64,000 nucleotides of DNA from Anser cygnoides (lineage: Eukaryota; Chordata; Aves; Anseriformes; Anatidae), in assembly GCF_040182565.1 (NCBI RefSeq), contig NC_089883.1, forward strand, positions 21,115,501 to 21,179,500. Reading direction: 5' to 3'. Each line of letters begins with the position of its first letter. The stretch's first letter is position 1. The notes beneath the pieces were generated by a model. That model saw nothing but the letters and a program-made list of their open reading frames with translations, had not been told where the DNA came from and did no database searches. Below, piece by piece: positions 24,901 through 37,500 of the stretch. A program made the position numbers and the translations under genes.

Positions 24901-27235
24901 AGAGAGTACCGATAACGCTCCACCCAGCTCGTGTTTTAAATGTGGGATCTTGAAGACTCTCAGGGAAGTTTTTCACTGAGATAAAGGGTACTTTTCAAAA
25001 GTCACAGAAGAAATTCTTGAGTAAAATTAATTCACAAATTAATGGAAATCATGAGCAACCTGAAGATTTTCTAGTAACAAAAGGTCAGTAAATTAGTAAT
25101 TGCCTCTGAAATGTAACTACAAAGACTGCCCAGTGACTAAATTGACTTCTTAAAATGTGCTCAATGTGACCATTACCATATTCTTTATACATTATGAATT
25201 AAGTCTCTTTTTTTTTTATTGTTTGAAATAAATTTATATTTAGGAAAATTAGGGGAAGTGCCATGCATTCAAGTGATGATAATGACATAATTTATGTAGA
25301 CTTTGTTTCCTCAGAGCAAACTAAGGTGATTCTCCTTGTTTCCTTGGTATTAAAATACTGATTTTGAGACAAAATCTGGCAAGTGAAACCGGACAGCAAC
25401 ACTTCCCAGCAGCCTGGGAGAGAAAGCACCCAGCTGACATTGCAGGCTTGCTTTAGGGAGACAGACTATTGTATAGCCAGGGTGAAAACAGAGATGGGAA
25501 AAAGGACCGTGGTAGATTTCACAAGGTATCTATTTTTCCTTTAAAAGTTGGTACTCCATATCTAGGATAATAGCCACTAGGATAACTTTAAGGTAGTTGT
25601 TCCCCAAGTGCCTTCTGAAGGATCCACTACTACTTTCTGATCACCATGTGTCGTAGATTTTGTCTTGATTCGTGCTAAATAAAGAGATTGTATATAATGA
25701 TGCAATAAGAGACTGCAGCTTCCTCTTCCCCCACCATATCTGTGTACTACTTAATAGCCCTTGCTGTTGTCCTTTGGGCTTGTCTTGATGGAGATGTTTC
25801 ATGAGGTTGGCTTCTAAACTCTTCATGCAATAATTAACTGTACAGACATGATACAGAAAGCAGCATGCTGCCTTTATATATTGGTTCAGCGCCTGGCTTG
25901 CCAATCAGTGCAAAGGTCTGCACTGAGCTTAATGTTCTGGGATTTGCCTCATGATATGACATTTTCTGGTCTGCCTCATATTTTGTTTTTCAGGGGTGAT
26001 ACTAGTTTTGGTTGTTGTTGGTTTTGGTTTTTGGTGTTTGCTTGTTTGTTTTTCATGCATGGCATATTGTGATGTGACTGTGAGGGAAACAGGAATTCTA
26101 GAATGAGGTGGAATCAACTGAGTGCTTTTCCTCATGAAATCCGGTAGCAGTTATGAGGAGCTTTGAGCTGCTGTCCACTAGCTGAAAGAAGGGCTGCGAC
26201 CATAACGATTCTGTGACTAGCACCTGGGTTCTCAGGCACAGCTGGACTTGGTATAGCAGCTTTGTAGGGATGAGGATGCTGTGGGGATGTAGTTATAGCA
26301 GAAGAAGGAAGTACAACTAAATAAATTTGAAGAGGTAAATTTACAGGGCTTCATATGGAGCAGTTGCAATCAGCTGCTTTTAGGGTAAGTGCACCCCAGT
26401 TAAACCGGCATCCCAAGGGAGCTGCTTTGCCTTGCACTGTGCATGCCAAAATAAAGCATGCTCCCTGTCTCAAGTTCTCTTTTATGATGCCTCCGGTTTG
26501 GCACAAAACACACTACAAAATTAATAGCATTCTGCAGTAACTGTTCTTAGCCCAAGGGGTTCAAACAACCCTGGTTGCCTATAACACCTTAAAATCTCCA
26601 TGCTGTTTGAAATGTCTCTATAGCCTAATTTGGGCTACTTAGCTCATAAAACCTCATCTTAACCCAAAACTGAATGAATAAATGAAACTGGGAGTCAGTT
26701 TTACAATTGCTTTTCCTATATCTATCGCTGCAATAAACATGTTTGTTTTGCAAAATAGTTGCATTTTGCACCCATCTGCCCCCACCTCGTGATGAGTTGT
26801 GCAGTAGGAAGATGAGGAGAGCTGGCATTTGTGTATGAATAAGGGAACGGGCTTGGGAAGAAGCTCAAGAACGAGGACATATTAAGCAACAAGCGTGCCT
26901 TCTGCTTTTAGGATTTGTTACTGCAAGGACATAAAACTTCACAGCATTAGGTTTATGGTGCTTTTATGCTGTACTGAGTGACTTGAGAACAAGAGGATTA
27001 AAAGACAACAGGCAGAAGGAGATCTTTAGCTTCTAACTCTTCCCAAAGTGGTAATGAAGAGTCAGATACAGCAAAATGTAATTTAAATTCCTCCCTGTGC
27101 AGTTTATAAGATTATGCAGTTGATTATATTTAATAATAGATCTCCTTCTGCTCTATAGATTTTTACATAAGGATTTGGTGAACTATGCAAATCTGCTTTA
27201 GCTTACAATTTGTCACTGTCTGCAGCTACAGCCTA
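21965..27235. other. Non-coding sequence, no gene seen
   Basis: AT-rich DNA with A/T homopolymers (for example 24048-24064) and a G/T-rich stretch near 26005-26060. Open frames are all under 115 codons and unconvincing. Confidence 0.5.
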
Positions 27236-27237
27236 CT

Positions 27238-27345
27238 GGCCAGGCCGCCGGTATCGCTGGAGCTGTTCAGGGGCTGCCGGCTCCGACCTTTCCCTCCTGC
27301 AGGGCTCCCTCCCTTAGGGGCACGTAGGAAACGGGCACGTAGAGC
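27238..27345. other. Small isolated CpG-containing GC-rich patch
   Basis: About 100 bases with several CpG dinucleotides (CCGCCGGTATCG, GCCGGCTCCG, and GGCACGTAG twice) inside strongly AT-rich, CpG-poor DNA. Far too short for a normal CpG island. It could be a minor promoter, a non-coding exon, or a young GC-rich insertion. A 67-codon frame crosses it, with no recognisable content. Confidence 0.4.
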
Positions 27346-28220
27346 ATTATTTAGTTTGCTGCTAACAGAATTCAGTAAAAGTTTCTAATACATGTTGCTG
27401 TGTCCTGGTGGAGTTATAGCACAGTTCATCTTGTCTTCAGCTATCTTTTGCCAAAGCTTTTCTGCTTTGGCTCACAGCTGAGGTCAGAAGTCTGATTTTC
27501 ATTTATTTTTGCTGCTCCTCATAGGTGCCTTCACTCTATGGGAAGGACTGGTTGTGAAGTTTGCCGAAGAGGTAAATTAAATCTAGGGTCTCTAGTGCAC
27601 AGAGAAACACCTGAAAAACACCAGTTTTAAAGGGGACGTGACACCGGTTATATGAACTCAGTTCTGCCTGAACAGGCTTCGGGATGTCTAACAGCCTTTG
27701 AGGAGAGCCAAGGCTACAAAATTCTACGAGCCCAGAATTGCTGGGGGTGTACAGATGCACAGGTTTGTGATGTTATTCGCCGAGATGATCATCAGAAATA
27801 GAGTAGGAACATGTTTGTCTGGCCCCTGGAACAAAGAGGTGTTAAATGGTGTTACTCCTGTTCTAGAAGGATTGCTCACAGAAAAATAATATGCCAAAGA
27901 TAGGGCTTAGATTGAAAGGATTTTAAGAATAGCAGAGAAAAATCCATCCCCAACTCTATGTGAAATAAACTGATGGTTTCGACATAGTTCTTGTGATATT
28001 GATGCCATATCACAAAAATCAATGTAATTTATACTAGTTGGGTTTCAGCTGTCAGAGTAATCAGGCCAAAAGTCGCATGCAAAAGTAACTAGTAACTGAT
28101 CCAAAGTGGGGCTTGGTGCACAGGTCGCTATGGGCACTCACATTACAAACTTTGACTGTGAATTTGCTCTCTATATAAAGAAAAATTGAGCTTTCAAGCT
28201 GTCAGTCAGGCACTATTCAC

Positions 28221-28959
28221 AAGGCGAGGAGAGGCGAGGAGAGGCGAGGAGAGGAGAGGAGAGGAGAGGAGAGGAGAGGAGAGGAGAGGAGAGGAGAGGA
28301 GAGGAGAGGAGAGGAGAGGAGAGGAGAGGAGAGGAGAGGAGAGGAGAGGAGAGGAGAAAGGAAAAGAGAAGACAAGAGAAAAAAAAAAGAAAAAAGGAAA
28401 AGGGAAGGAAGGGAAGGGAAGGGAAGGGAAGGGAAGGGAAGGGAAGGGAAGGGAAGGGAAGGGAAGGGAAGGGAAGGGAAGGGAAGGGAAGGGAAGGGAA
28501 GGGAAGGGAAGAAGGGAAGGGAAGGGAAGGGAAGGGAAGGGAAGGGAAGGGAAGGGAAGGGAAGGGAAGGGAAGGGAAGGGAAGGGGGAAGGGGAGGGAA
28601 GGGAAGGGGAGGGGGAAGGGGAGGGGAGGGGAGGGGAGGGGAGGGGAGGGGAGGGAGGGGAGGGGAGGGGAGGGGAGGGGAGGGGGGAGGGGAGGGGAGG
28701 GAGGGGAGGGGAGGAGAGGAGAGGAGAAGAGAGAGAAGAGAGGAGAAGAGAGGAGAAGAGAAGAGAAGAGAGGAGAAGAGAAGAGAAGAGAAGAGAAGAG
28801 AAGAGAAGAGAAGAGAAGAGAAGAGAAGAGAAGAGAAGAGAAGAGAAGAGAAGAGAAGAGAAGAGAAGAGAAGAGAAGAGAAGAGAAGAGAAGAGAAGAG
28901 AAGAGAAGAGAAGAGAAGAGAAGAGAAGAGAAGAGAAGAGAAGAGAAGAGAAAAAAGAA
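28221..28959 (+). repeat. Polypurine pentamer satellite, about 0.74 kb
   Basis: Successive blocks of 5-base units: GAGGC/GAGGA (about 28221-28250), GAGGA (28251-28356), an A-rich transition (to about 28405), GGGAA (to about 28584), GGGGA (to about 28710), then GAGGA and GAGAA (to about 28950). From 28374 to 28959 there are 586 consecutive purines. From 28246 on there is only one pyrimidine (C at 28373). The long frames crossing it on both strands are only repeats of Arg-Glu-Gly or Ser-Leu-Pro words and are not genes. Confidence 0.97.
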
Positions 28960-29704
28960 CCTGCCCCGAAAAGAGTGGTCTGGAGAGACAAAAAGAGCAG
29001 AAAATTTTGTACATTGTCTTCAGGGAAGGTTATATTAAATGAATTAATGGCATGGATTTCTGTTAGTTGTAGGGAAGGCAGCATTATATCCTGGGTCTTA
29101 GGCAGTTCTTGTGGTTTTGTTTATTTGTTTAGGAATTCCAGTAATGATGGAATTAAAAAGAAATAGCAAGATCACCTTTTCCAGCTAAATCTCAGTGTAA
29201 GCAGAGTAGGAAAGGAACACTGGTGAAGAGGAAATTACAAGAATGGAAGAACTCAAGCTATCTCAAAAACTTTATATAAAAAGAATAAAAATATGAAAGC
29301 TGTCTGTATCGATTTTAGTAATGTGGCTCTCACAAACCTCCAAGGTCTCAAAGCAGAAAACAGTATCAAAGGCATAAACCGGTTCCAGTATATAGAGAGT
29401 GACACTGCAGATATGTGAAATATATGAGGTTCCAGAAGAGTAATGTCTAGGAGGAAAACAGCACAGCTGATTTCTCTATCAGGCACTAAAGAAAATTCTA
29501 ACATAATCTTGCTAACTTTCTAAAGAGTGAAATTTTGGTCATCCTGGTAAACGAGGACACCTATGCTTGCAGGAAACCTGGTGTGTGTAGAGTTGTTGCT
29601 ACTACTACTACTATTATTATTATCTTAATATATACCAGAGCATCAGTTACAGACCTGGATTTAACACTGCTGTTGCATCTTGACAGAAAAGCTATACTAA
29701 TAGC

Positions 29705-29732
29705 TTTTAGTAACATGTATATGTTACTAAAA
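29705..29732. repeat. 28-bp palindrome (12-bp arms, GTAT centre)
   Basis: TTTTAGTAACAT and ATGTTACTAAAA are perfect reverse complements around GTAT. An independent palindrome follows after 11 bases. Confidence 0.9.
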
Positions 29733-29743
29733 TAACATTTTAC

Positions 29744-29765
29744 CTGATATTTTCTAAAATATCAG
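29744..29765. repeat. 22-bp palindrome (10-bp arms, CT centre)
   Basis: CTGATATTTT and AAAATATCAG are perfect reverse complements around CT. Together with the palindrome just upstream this makes two strong potential hairpins within 61 bases. Confidence 0.9.
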
Positions 29766-31447
29766 AAAAAGCCTCTGTATCAGAAAAAGATTTTAATTTT
29801 CAAAGCATTGTGTACCTTCAAAAATGGTGCACAATTTTCTCTTTGATCTCTTCTCTGAATGGGAATTCCCTATATATGTTGTCAGCCCACTGGCAGGATA
29901 AGATGTGGTATAAGACACACCACTCATTTCCCAACTTGTTCCTTTTTAGTATTGGAAACATAATCTTAGGCACTAGGTTTGCAGGTATAGGCACATCTGT
30001 GAATGACAACCTATTCTACATTCAGAGGATGGAAAATTCTCAGTGAAGTAGACAGCTAGAGAGCTTTTCACAGAGTAATTATGTGAGAAGGTTCCAGTTC
30101 ACTGAATCTTTTTTCCCATGTGCTTGAACATCTGGAATACAGAAAAGCTTTCTATATGTGTACGTATGTAGCCAGACAAAACATCGTACTGACTTCCACC
30201 TACTAAAAATTGCTCGCTCATTTGTTCTGTTTAAATGCCCAAGGGATACACTAAAGTGGGGAGCTAACGGATACCAGAGATCTGCAAAGTTTTATAGAAA
30301 AGAGCTGAACAAATGCTAGAAAATAATGAAACAAAGAAGGAAGAGAGAAGTAAGAACAAATGTGGGACAGTTATGTTGTTCAATGTAACAAGGTTGCTTA
30401 CATCCTGTTATACCAGTGAGGCACAATGAGTTGATTCTCTTTTATTTAAATCTGAGGTAATTTTATGGCAATCATTGAAAAATTTTAGAATTGTATTTTG
30501 AGTAAGTTAGATCATATTTGCTGCACTAATCACATTATGAAGTTCTAAACCTTGCTATTACAAGTTATTTAACAACAACAAAAGATTTCTGTAGTGTTGT
30601 TCACAAACAGATGCTAAACTTTTTACCTTTCGCAGTCACTCACCATCCCCTAATCAGTCTAAAAGGCTAGTATACTGATTCACAGAGAATCAGTAATAAA
30701 ATAAAAAATGCAGCACAGTTATACCAGTTTGTCAGAAATGTCTCTCTTTTTTTTTTTTCTTTTTTTTTTTTTGGTGCCAGAAGTGCATAGCATAGCAGTG
30801 CTCTTCACAAGAAGATATACTTATCTGATAAGAGATTCCACAACTACATTCATTCATAAAATGAAGATGAAACAGTTTTCTTGCATCTCTTCTTTTTGGA
30901 AGGTGGATGATGACAGCACTAATAAAGGTTAAGTAGACTGAGGAAGGCTTTGTAGAATATGTGGGAGATCTCAGATATGTGCAGCTTATTGAAAAAGCAT
31001 TGTAGCACCTACCACATCATGTGTCATGTCAAGTGAGAAAAATCTTTCTTCAGTTCCCCAGGCATTTCAAATATAAGTACTCTAAATACAATATCCTATA
31101 CAAGAATCCTATTAGATACAAGTTGCAAGTTAAGTGTACAAACTCATACTTTTCTCTCCTCGTTTATTATATTTGGCTGTTTTTCCACAACCACTTTTTA
31201 AAATTTAATTGTCTTGAATCTTACATTGAACTGATAATTGAAACTGAAACCCTAGGAACATATAAACCATGCAATGCCACAAGTTGGATGACTATGTATG
31301 AGCAGGACAGCAGGCAAGGAGTCTTCCTGTGCTGAACACATGGTCCAGCCCCAATCTGCATCCTTCTATGATAAGATCAAGGCAGTATTAGGACTCTTAG
31401 CAGACAAAGGCAAGTAAAAAGCTTTGACTTCTCTCTATCCACTGATA

Positions 31448-31529
31448 GGCTTGTCTTAACGTGGAACTGGGGAAGTATATATTATGGTGGCTTGTCTTAA
31501 CGTGGAACTGGGGAAGTATATATTATGGT
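31448..31529 (+). repeat. Exact 41-bp tandem duplication
   Basis: Unit 1 is 31448-31488 and unit 2 is 31489-31529. They are identical, each beginning GGCTTGTCTTAACGTGGAAC. Perfect identity indicates a recent duplication or, less likely, an assembly artefact. Confidence 0.97.
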
Positions 31530-34500
31530 TTGTGGAAGAGTTTTAATAGATTTGGAGTGATCCTGTGAGAATTTATGAAGCTAGGCATGTTGACCTTATT
31601 AAGGAACATATACAGAGTATGGTTAGCTCCATAGTGAAATGTCTGGAACACATACGGGAAGGAAAAGAATAGCTCAACATAGTCATCTCTTTGCAAAGAC
31701 TTGAGTTAAAGAGTAATACCAAAACTATTAATTTTGCTATTTCTACTGTGGCTGTGAACCTACAAAACTGCTTTCTCTGGTAATGGAAAAAGCCCATGAC
31801 AGAGGTTAAGAGAAGATTTAACTGTGGCTGAAGGAGGGAGATTTACTTACAGCAGGAAAACAGCTGTCAGGGAACCAAACTAAAACAAAAGACTTGTTTG
31901 AATGTACCTGAAAAAGTTAGCTATGCCAATGCTGCTGTCAGGCTGGTGAAGTATAAGTACACTAGGTAAGCACATAAAAAGTTTACCAGTCTCAGGAACC
32001 TGTTCCTATATGCTTTATTTCCACTGCTTAATGTATATGGTGTTTGTTGTTTAAATGGATTTTCGGACCAGTATATACATCTCCCAAATGGGAGAACCCC
32101 ACATTTGCCTTAATTCTGAAAAATGGAGTGCATAGATATATGCAGGATTTGTCAGTTTCTCAGCAGTTTTGTCGTGTCTTCCCAAAAGAGACAAAAAGTC
32201 TGACAGCTGGGGATGAATGCAATCTGAAAACTTAGAAAGGATGCATGTCCAGCTAACTGTGTACTAATGATAGAGGTGTGTCTGTTTTATGAGCTCTCTG
32301 TAGTGTATGCTTGGACCATGTCCTGAATGCTGATCTCAATTCAACTCTAGAAACTGTGGGCCCAAACTTATGAGACTGATTGATATCTCTTCTTTTCACT
32401 ATTGGAAGGAAAACTTACAGTGCAGACACTGGTATAGTATAGGAGTCATAGACACTATACCAGTATCAACCATTAGCTCAATTTGTGAAGACAGACAGAT
32501 GAAACTAGTCAAAAAGGGCAATCCAGCAAATTATTTAAGTCACTGTTGAAAAAAAAAAAAATTCTTCAAGCCCAAGTGCCAGGCAAAATAGTCACATGGG
32601 AAGGCAGCATACCATAGCGCTCATATTAGCTAACAGAGAATTCAAGAGGAGTCATATTAAAAATAGGAAAGATATTTGTAGAAGAAAATACAAATGTAGC
32701 AAAATACAGAAATGAAAGCCATATAACACTACAACAAGAGTGAGATTTTTAAACTCAAATGCAATCTGAGTGCTAACATATGGCTATGAGAGCTGTAACT
32801 ACCCAATGTGTAAAATCAGACACCCTAAAAAACAAATGTCTATAAAAGATTCTGATTTGGTATAAATATGCTTTTCACTAACTATGGAGAGATGAGAAAT
32901 CAGAATTATCAGCCAGTAGCTTATCTCCATCAGTATGAAGAGCACACAGTAGTGGCTGAGTGTGTGCTTCAGATGCCAGGACACAGACACATACCCAGAG
33001 CTGTCAGACACAAACTGGCCATAGGTGTGGAAGAGGCTGTGCATGGGAGGCCCTCAGAAAACCCATTAGCAAGCAGGACACATTAGCAAGGCAGTCACAG
33101 CTCCCTAGAGCACTTGGAAGCAGCCCCAAATGGCAGTAGAGAAGACTAGTTTCTGACCCTACATTGGCAAGGAGTTATTAAGGCAAAGAATACAAACATT
33201 TAAAGTGATCAGATCCTTAGATCAAAATAGACAATTTCTTTGTTAATCCAAGTGAACAGGATTTTTTACTGAACCATGGAATTCTCTGGCACTTGCAGCT
33301 AATCAACACTTTCTAATAACAGCTGCATCATTTGTATAATTACTTTCTACAGAGAACAGAACTTGTCAGAAACATCAAGATGCTTTAGTAGCATAAAGGA
33401 GACTAACAGATAAGGATCGGGGGTTCCCTGTATGCCAGTTGACTTGCTACATGTATCGTGAAATGCATTGCTCTTCATGACTTTGAGGGACCAGCAATCT
33501 ATACGAAAAATACAAAATCTGACCTTCCCCTTTCGCTCTTCTGAAAACTGTGTGGGTCGAGAGAATGGTGCCTGGGTCCTGCATGTGGGTAGCAAGAGAA
33601 TGCCCATCACTCTCTGCTCTGACATGGCTGCTGCTGGGCTGGGCACCAGGGAAGCCAGGGCAAGTAGGGAGCATATGGAGCAGGCTATAGCCTGCAGCTG
33701 GCTGGATGATGCCTACTGCAGGTTTGGATGCCTGGCCCTAGCTTACAGAGGGGATACATAGGCTTTAGTTACAAGAAAGTACTTTAAATCTGGGTGTCCT
33801 CCATCTCTGTAATCCAATATATTTGTGGTTTCTTCATCTGATACATAAAGGTATCAGTATGAGACTCAGTTGCTTTTAGAAGCTGTGCTAAGTAATTCTG
33901 CTTTGGAGGATTTTATTCCGTGAAGGAAATAAATAAATAAACTTGACAAATGTGTTTTTCAAAACTCTGAGGAACTGTGCATCACCTGCTGGCACTTCTG
34001 AATTTAGGGCGCTGCATATCGAATTATTTCTGCTCTCCAGTATTTTGCTTTCCTTTCAAAAGCTTTTTCTACTGCAATTTGTAAAACATCTTTTGGGCAA
34101 TTCCTATGCTGGCAGCCTTGCCTGTCACATTGCTTTTCCTTCACAAATAGTATAAGGAAATAGAGAATGACTGTCTGGGATGATATAGGTTCTTTTGTTG
34201 CTGTTGCATATGGACAGACTTGAATTGTAAACTGGCTACCACCTGTTTTCTTCTGGAAGTAGGAAAAGCAGTTTTTTTCTTTCTTATAAAATGCATGAAA
34301 CATCTCATTAATTTTGCTCATATCCACTCATTTACATAATAAATCCTCATAGGACCACATGCTGAAATCTTAGTCAAAATTCTCAGTAATCCGTTAAGAC
34401 TTTGCATGTGTTTTGTAGCAGCGCTTTCACGATTTGACAAGTGGGGATAGGGGGAGTGTGGCATTGTGATACTAAATCAAATAAATCTCGAAAAGCATTC

Positions 34501-37500
34501 ATGCTAAGTTTTGGAGTGACGTCTCTCTTGTATCACTGTGTACGTCCTATCTCAGGTCATGTTGTCCAGAACATTTGCTCCTCAAATGTTAAGGCTTGAA
34601 TGTTTGATACCATTGAGTTGTTCCTCTTACAGATGAGCTGCCCAGCATTGCTTCCAGTACTTATACATGGGTTTCTTCCAGGGAAATTTGGGGTTTGGCA
34701 CAGGTTGCCCTGTAGGGACTGGCAGGGCAACTCTAGCTCTGGCTCAGCAGGAATCAGGGAGATCTGTTGCAAGTGGGCTGAAGGTATTATGATAACTTTT
34801 GATACCTGAAGTTTTCACTCTTCCTATCTCCCAGAAAGGCACAAAATGAGCAAATAAGCTTGTTTCACTTGGTCCTATAAAAATGTTACATACTCTTTCT
34901 GTAGCGTCTCAAGTAATTACTTACCATATCGAGAACTGTAAGACATTTGTGCCACAAACTCTGTTCTTACCACTTCTGTTCTTTGATCAGGGAAGTACTA
35001 AGTCAACAGTATTCCTGTTTTGGCTCCATTGGGAAGTTGAGCAGAATGGCACTGGTGAGAGATTCAGCACCAGAAGAATTTGGGGCTTAATTACAGTTAA
35101 ATTAAAACATTATGACCCTTTGGCTTTTCCTTTTGATCCGTCAGTCAGTACTTCATGAGGTATATTCTATGTCCCAGTATCTTGTCATTTATGATAATAA
35201 AATACACAGGCATGAATCTGCCTAGAGGAGGTTTTAAATAACTCTGCACATTTATAAATTCAGGTGAATGTGTAATTCTTAATGTCCTGCATGGTTACAT
35301 GATAAATAATTGCCGTTTACTTCCCTCACTTTTAATTTTATTGGCAAAAGACTCATTGCCATATGTTTGAATAACAGGAAGAGTAAAAAGGCACAACTGA
35401 ATACATAGTTTGTTGGTCGTGTTTTGTTTGTTGTTTTTTGTTTGTTTTAAATTGCATATGGAATACATTTTTACAGCTTTGCTGAGAGTATTTTCCATGG
35501 AATGTTTAAGGCGAAAATGAGTTGTAATTGCGTAAAAGGTGATTTTTAATTATTTTGTTTAGTGACTGGGATGCTGGGAATATGGACCTGAGGAGTGCTG
35601 GCCAGGTAGTGTAGCCTGGAGGAAAGCCTTGAATAGCTGGACTTTTTATATGCCCACGCAAACTGTGTGGTGTAGGGAGCAGAGACGATTGGCTGTGTCA
35701 TCATTTGTCAGAGCTGATAAGGCAGGGAAGCAAGCACCTTTTCAACAGTGGTCTCTACTGTAAGTTCTTTGGACTTCAGATGGGACTGGCAGTGCTTAAC
35801 CACTTAAAGACCTGAACAGGTCTTCATTTATAGGGAGCCTCTGTGGGGTCTGTGATGGATTTTGGATGACGTCATACGCAACTGTGGAGTTGGCTTCAAC
35901 AAACAAAAATTATCTCTAGCCAAATTTGATTTTTCAGTGAAAATCTATTTTTTATCTGAGGCATTCTTTTTTTTTTTTTTTCAGATAAAACAAGTGGAAG
36001 AAAAACTGTCAGTTTTAGAATAAAAAGCTGATGGTTTTTCACAGGAAGTAACCACCTCCTGATGTATTTTTTTTTCTGAAACCATTATTCTCCAATTAAA
36101 AAGATTGTCAATAATGAAATATAATCTAACAATTATGTTAGTTTCTCTTGTTTGTTTAAATTCTGAGGTGGTGCGGTATTGTAATGACTGGGACTGTCTT
36201 ACACCTCTTCACAAAAATGTTTTGCAGATAGCAGATAAAATTTGCTTGGTTCTTGTCAAGGGACTTTTGTTTTCACCAAATGTTATTCCTTCTTGGGAAT
36301 AAAAGGGGCTGTGTCTTTTAGCTCACTTAGCTGTAGTGACTAATTCTCTGAGTTTTCCAGCCCCCCTACTCTCCCTCTGTGAGATTCCACGTCTCAACAT
36401 TCATTGCAGTGAATCAATGTTCTTAATACTCTAACAACTCAAACTATGAAACAGGACTGTATTGTGACAGCTACTGAGACAACGTGTGTCCCTGAGACAT
36501 CATGGTCTAAACAGCCTATCTGAAGGGTAGGCAGGGAAACAGAGGCACATGTGTGAGAGCAGTTCAATGCCAGCGATGCTTGTTAGATCATGCTGGCTTC
36601 ACTCTGGAACAAATCACAGTCTTGCTCATGGAGTCCCTCCCTTGCCTGCCAAGAGAATCTGCACAGATAGTGATTTTGGCAGCCATCTTCTAAATTACTA
36701 AGAAAATCATGAAATGGGTGATAACTATGGTGTCTGAGTGCAAGTAAAGTTTTTTAATATCCTATAATATGTAGCTACCCTAAAGTAGTTCCAACAAGGT
36801 AACTGGTTAATTACATATTTCTAACTAAATACTTGTGTAATTTTAAAGGAGTATTTTTCCCAAGGTGGTCATAAATTGCAAGGATAGATAGCATTAGGCA
36901 ATTACCAGTTTGAAGAATAGGTGTTGTCACCATTAAAAGTGGGTACTTAGGACATATAATGGCAGTGTCACATTCATCACAGCATCTGAGAGACAGGATG
37001 CCTAAATGCAGTGAGAAGGCTATTAATGCTGAAAGGTTTTAAAACTGCCATCAGATCTCTTGTAGTCAATACTGGTGCTTTACATAAAAATTGCCTGCAC
37101 TGATGATAAGGTAACTTGTCTGAGCTCAAATCATTGGAGAACAATCAAATATGATAAATGATTGCCAGGTGCTGCCATTTTCAAAGCAGAGACACAAACT
37201 TATGATAATGGAGTTAAGACAAATCACAGAAACTTCAAGGGGGTGACCCCTTCAAATATTGTGTGATTCCTGGCACTCAGTCAATGTAAATGACACCTGA
37301 TTTTTATTGGCAATAACAGGTGTGTTTTCAGAACACCCAAAACCATCTATCTATATGCAGTAGACATACTCTATAGAGAAGAACGGCATTATATGTCTAA
37401 CATCCATATTTATTTTTTAGAATTGCTACACATTATAGAGACTCATAAAATATTATCAGACCATGTGAGATTTTCTGACATACTGAGCAATTACAGTTGT

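Larger units (their letters stand above)
28960..31440. other. Non-coding sequence with two adjacent palindromes
   Basis: No gene is visible. It contains short ACT/ATT trinucleotide runs at about 29599-29625, the palindromes at 29705-29765, and T-rich runs near 30748-30772. Confidence 0.5.

Noticed and set aside
28186..29166. 326-codon open frame, with 292- and 265-codon frames on the opposite strand
   Set aside because: They translate the pentamer satellite into repeated Arg-Glu-Gly or Ser-Leu-Pro words. Pure purine or pyrimidine repeats lack stop codons, so length carries no coding evidence.
32429..32463. 10-bp-stem hairpin with a 15-base loop
   Set aside because: Real as a structure, but weak on its own and expected by chance in a window this size. 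No terminator or miRNA-like features.
33347..33761. GC-richer block with frames of 97-99 codons on both strands
   Set aside because: The translations look random and no boundaries suggest an exon. Noted only as a compositional feature in the non-coding stretch.
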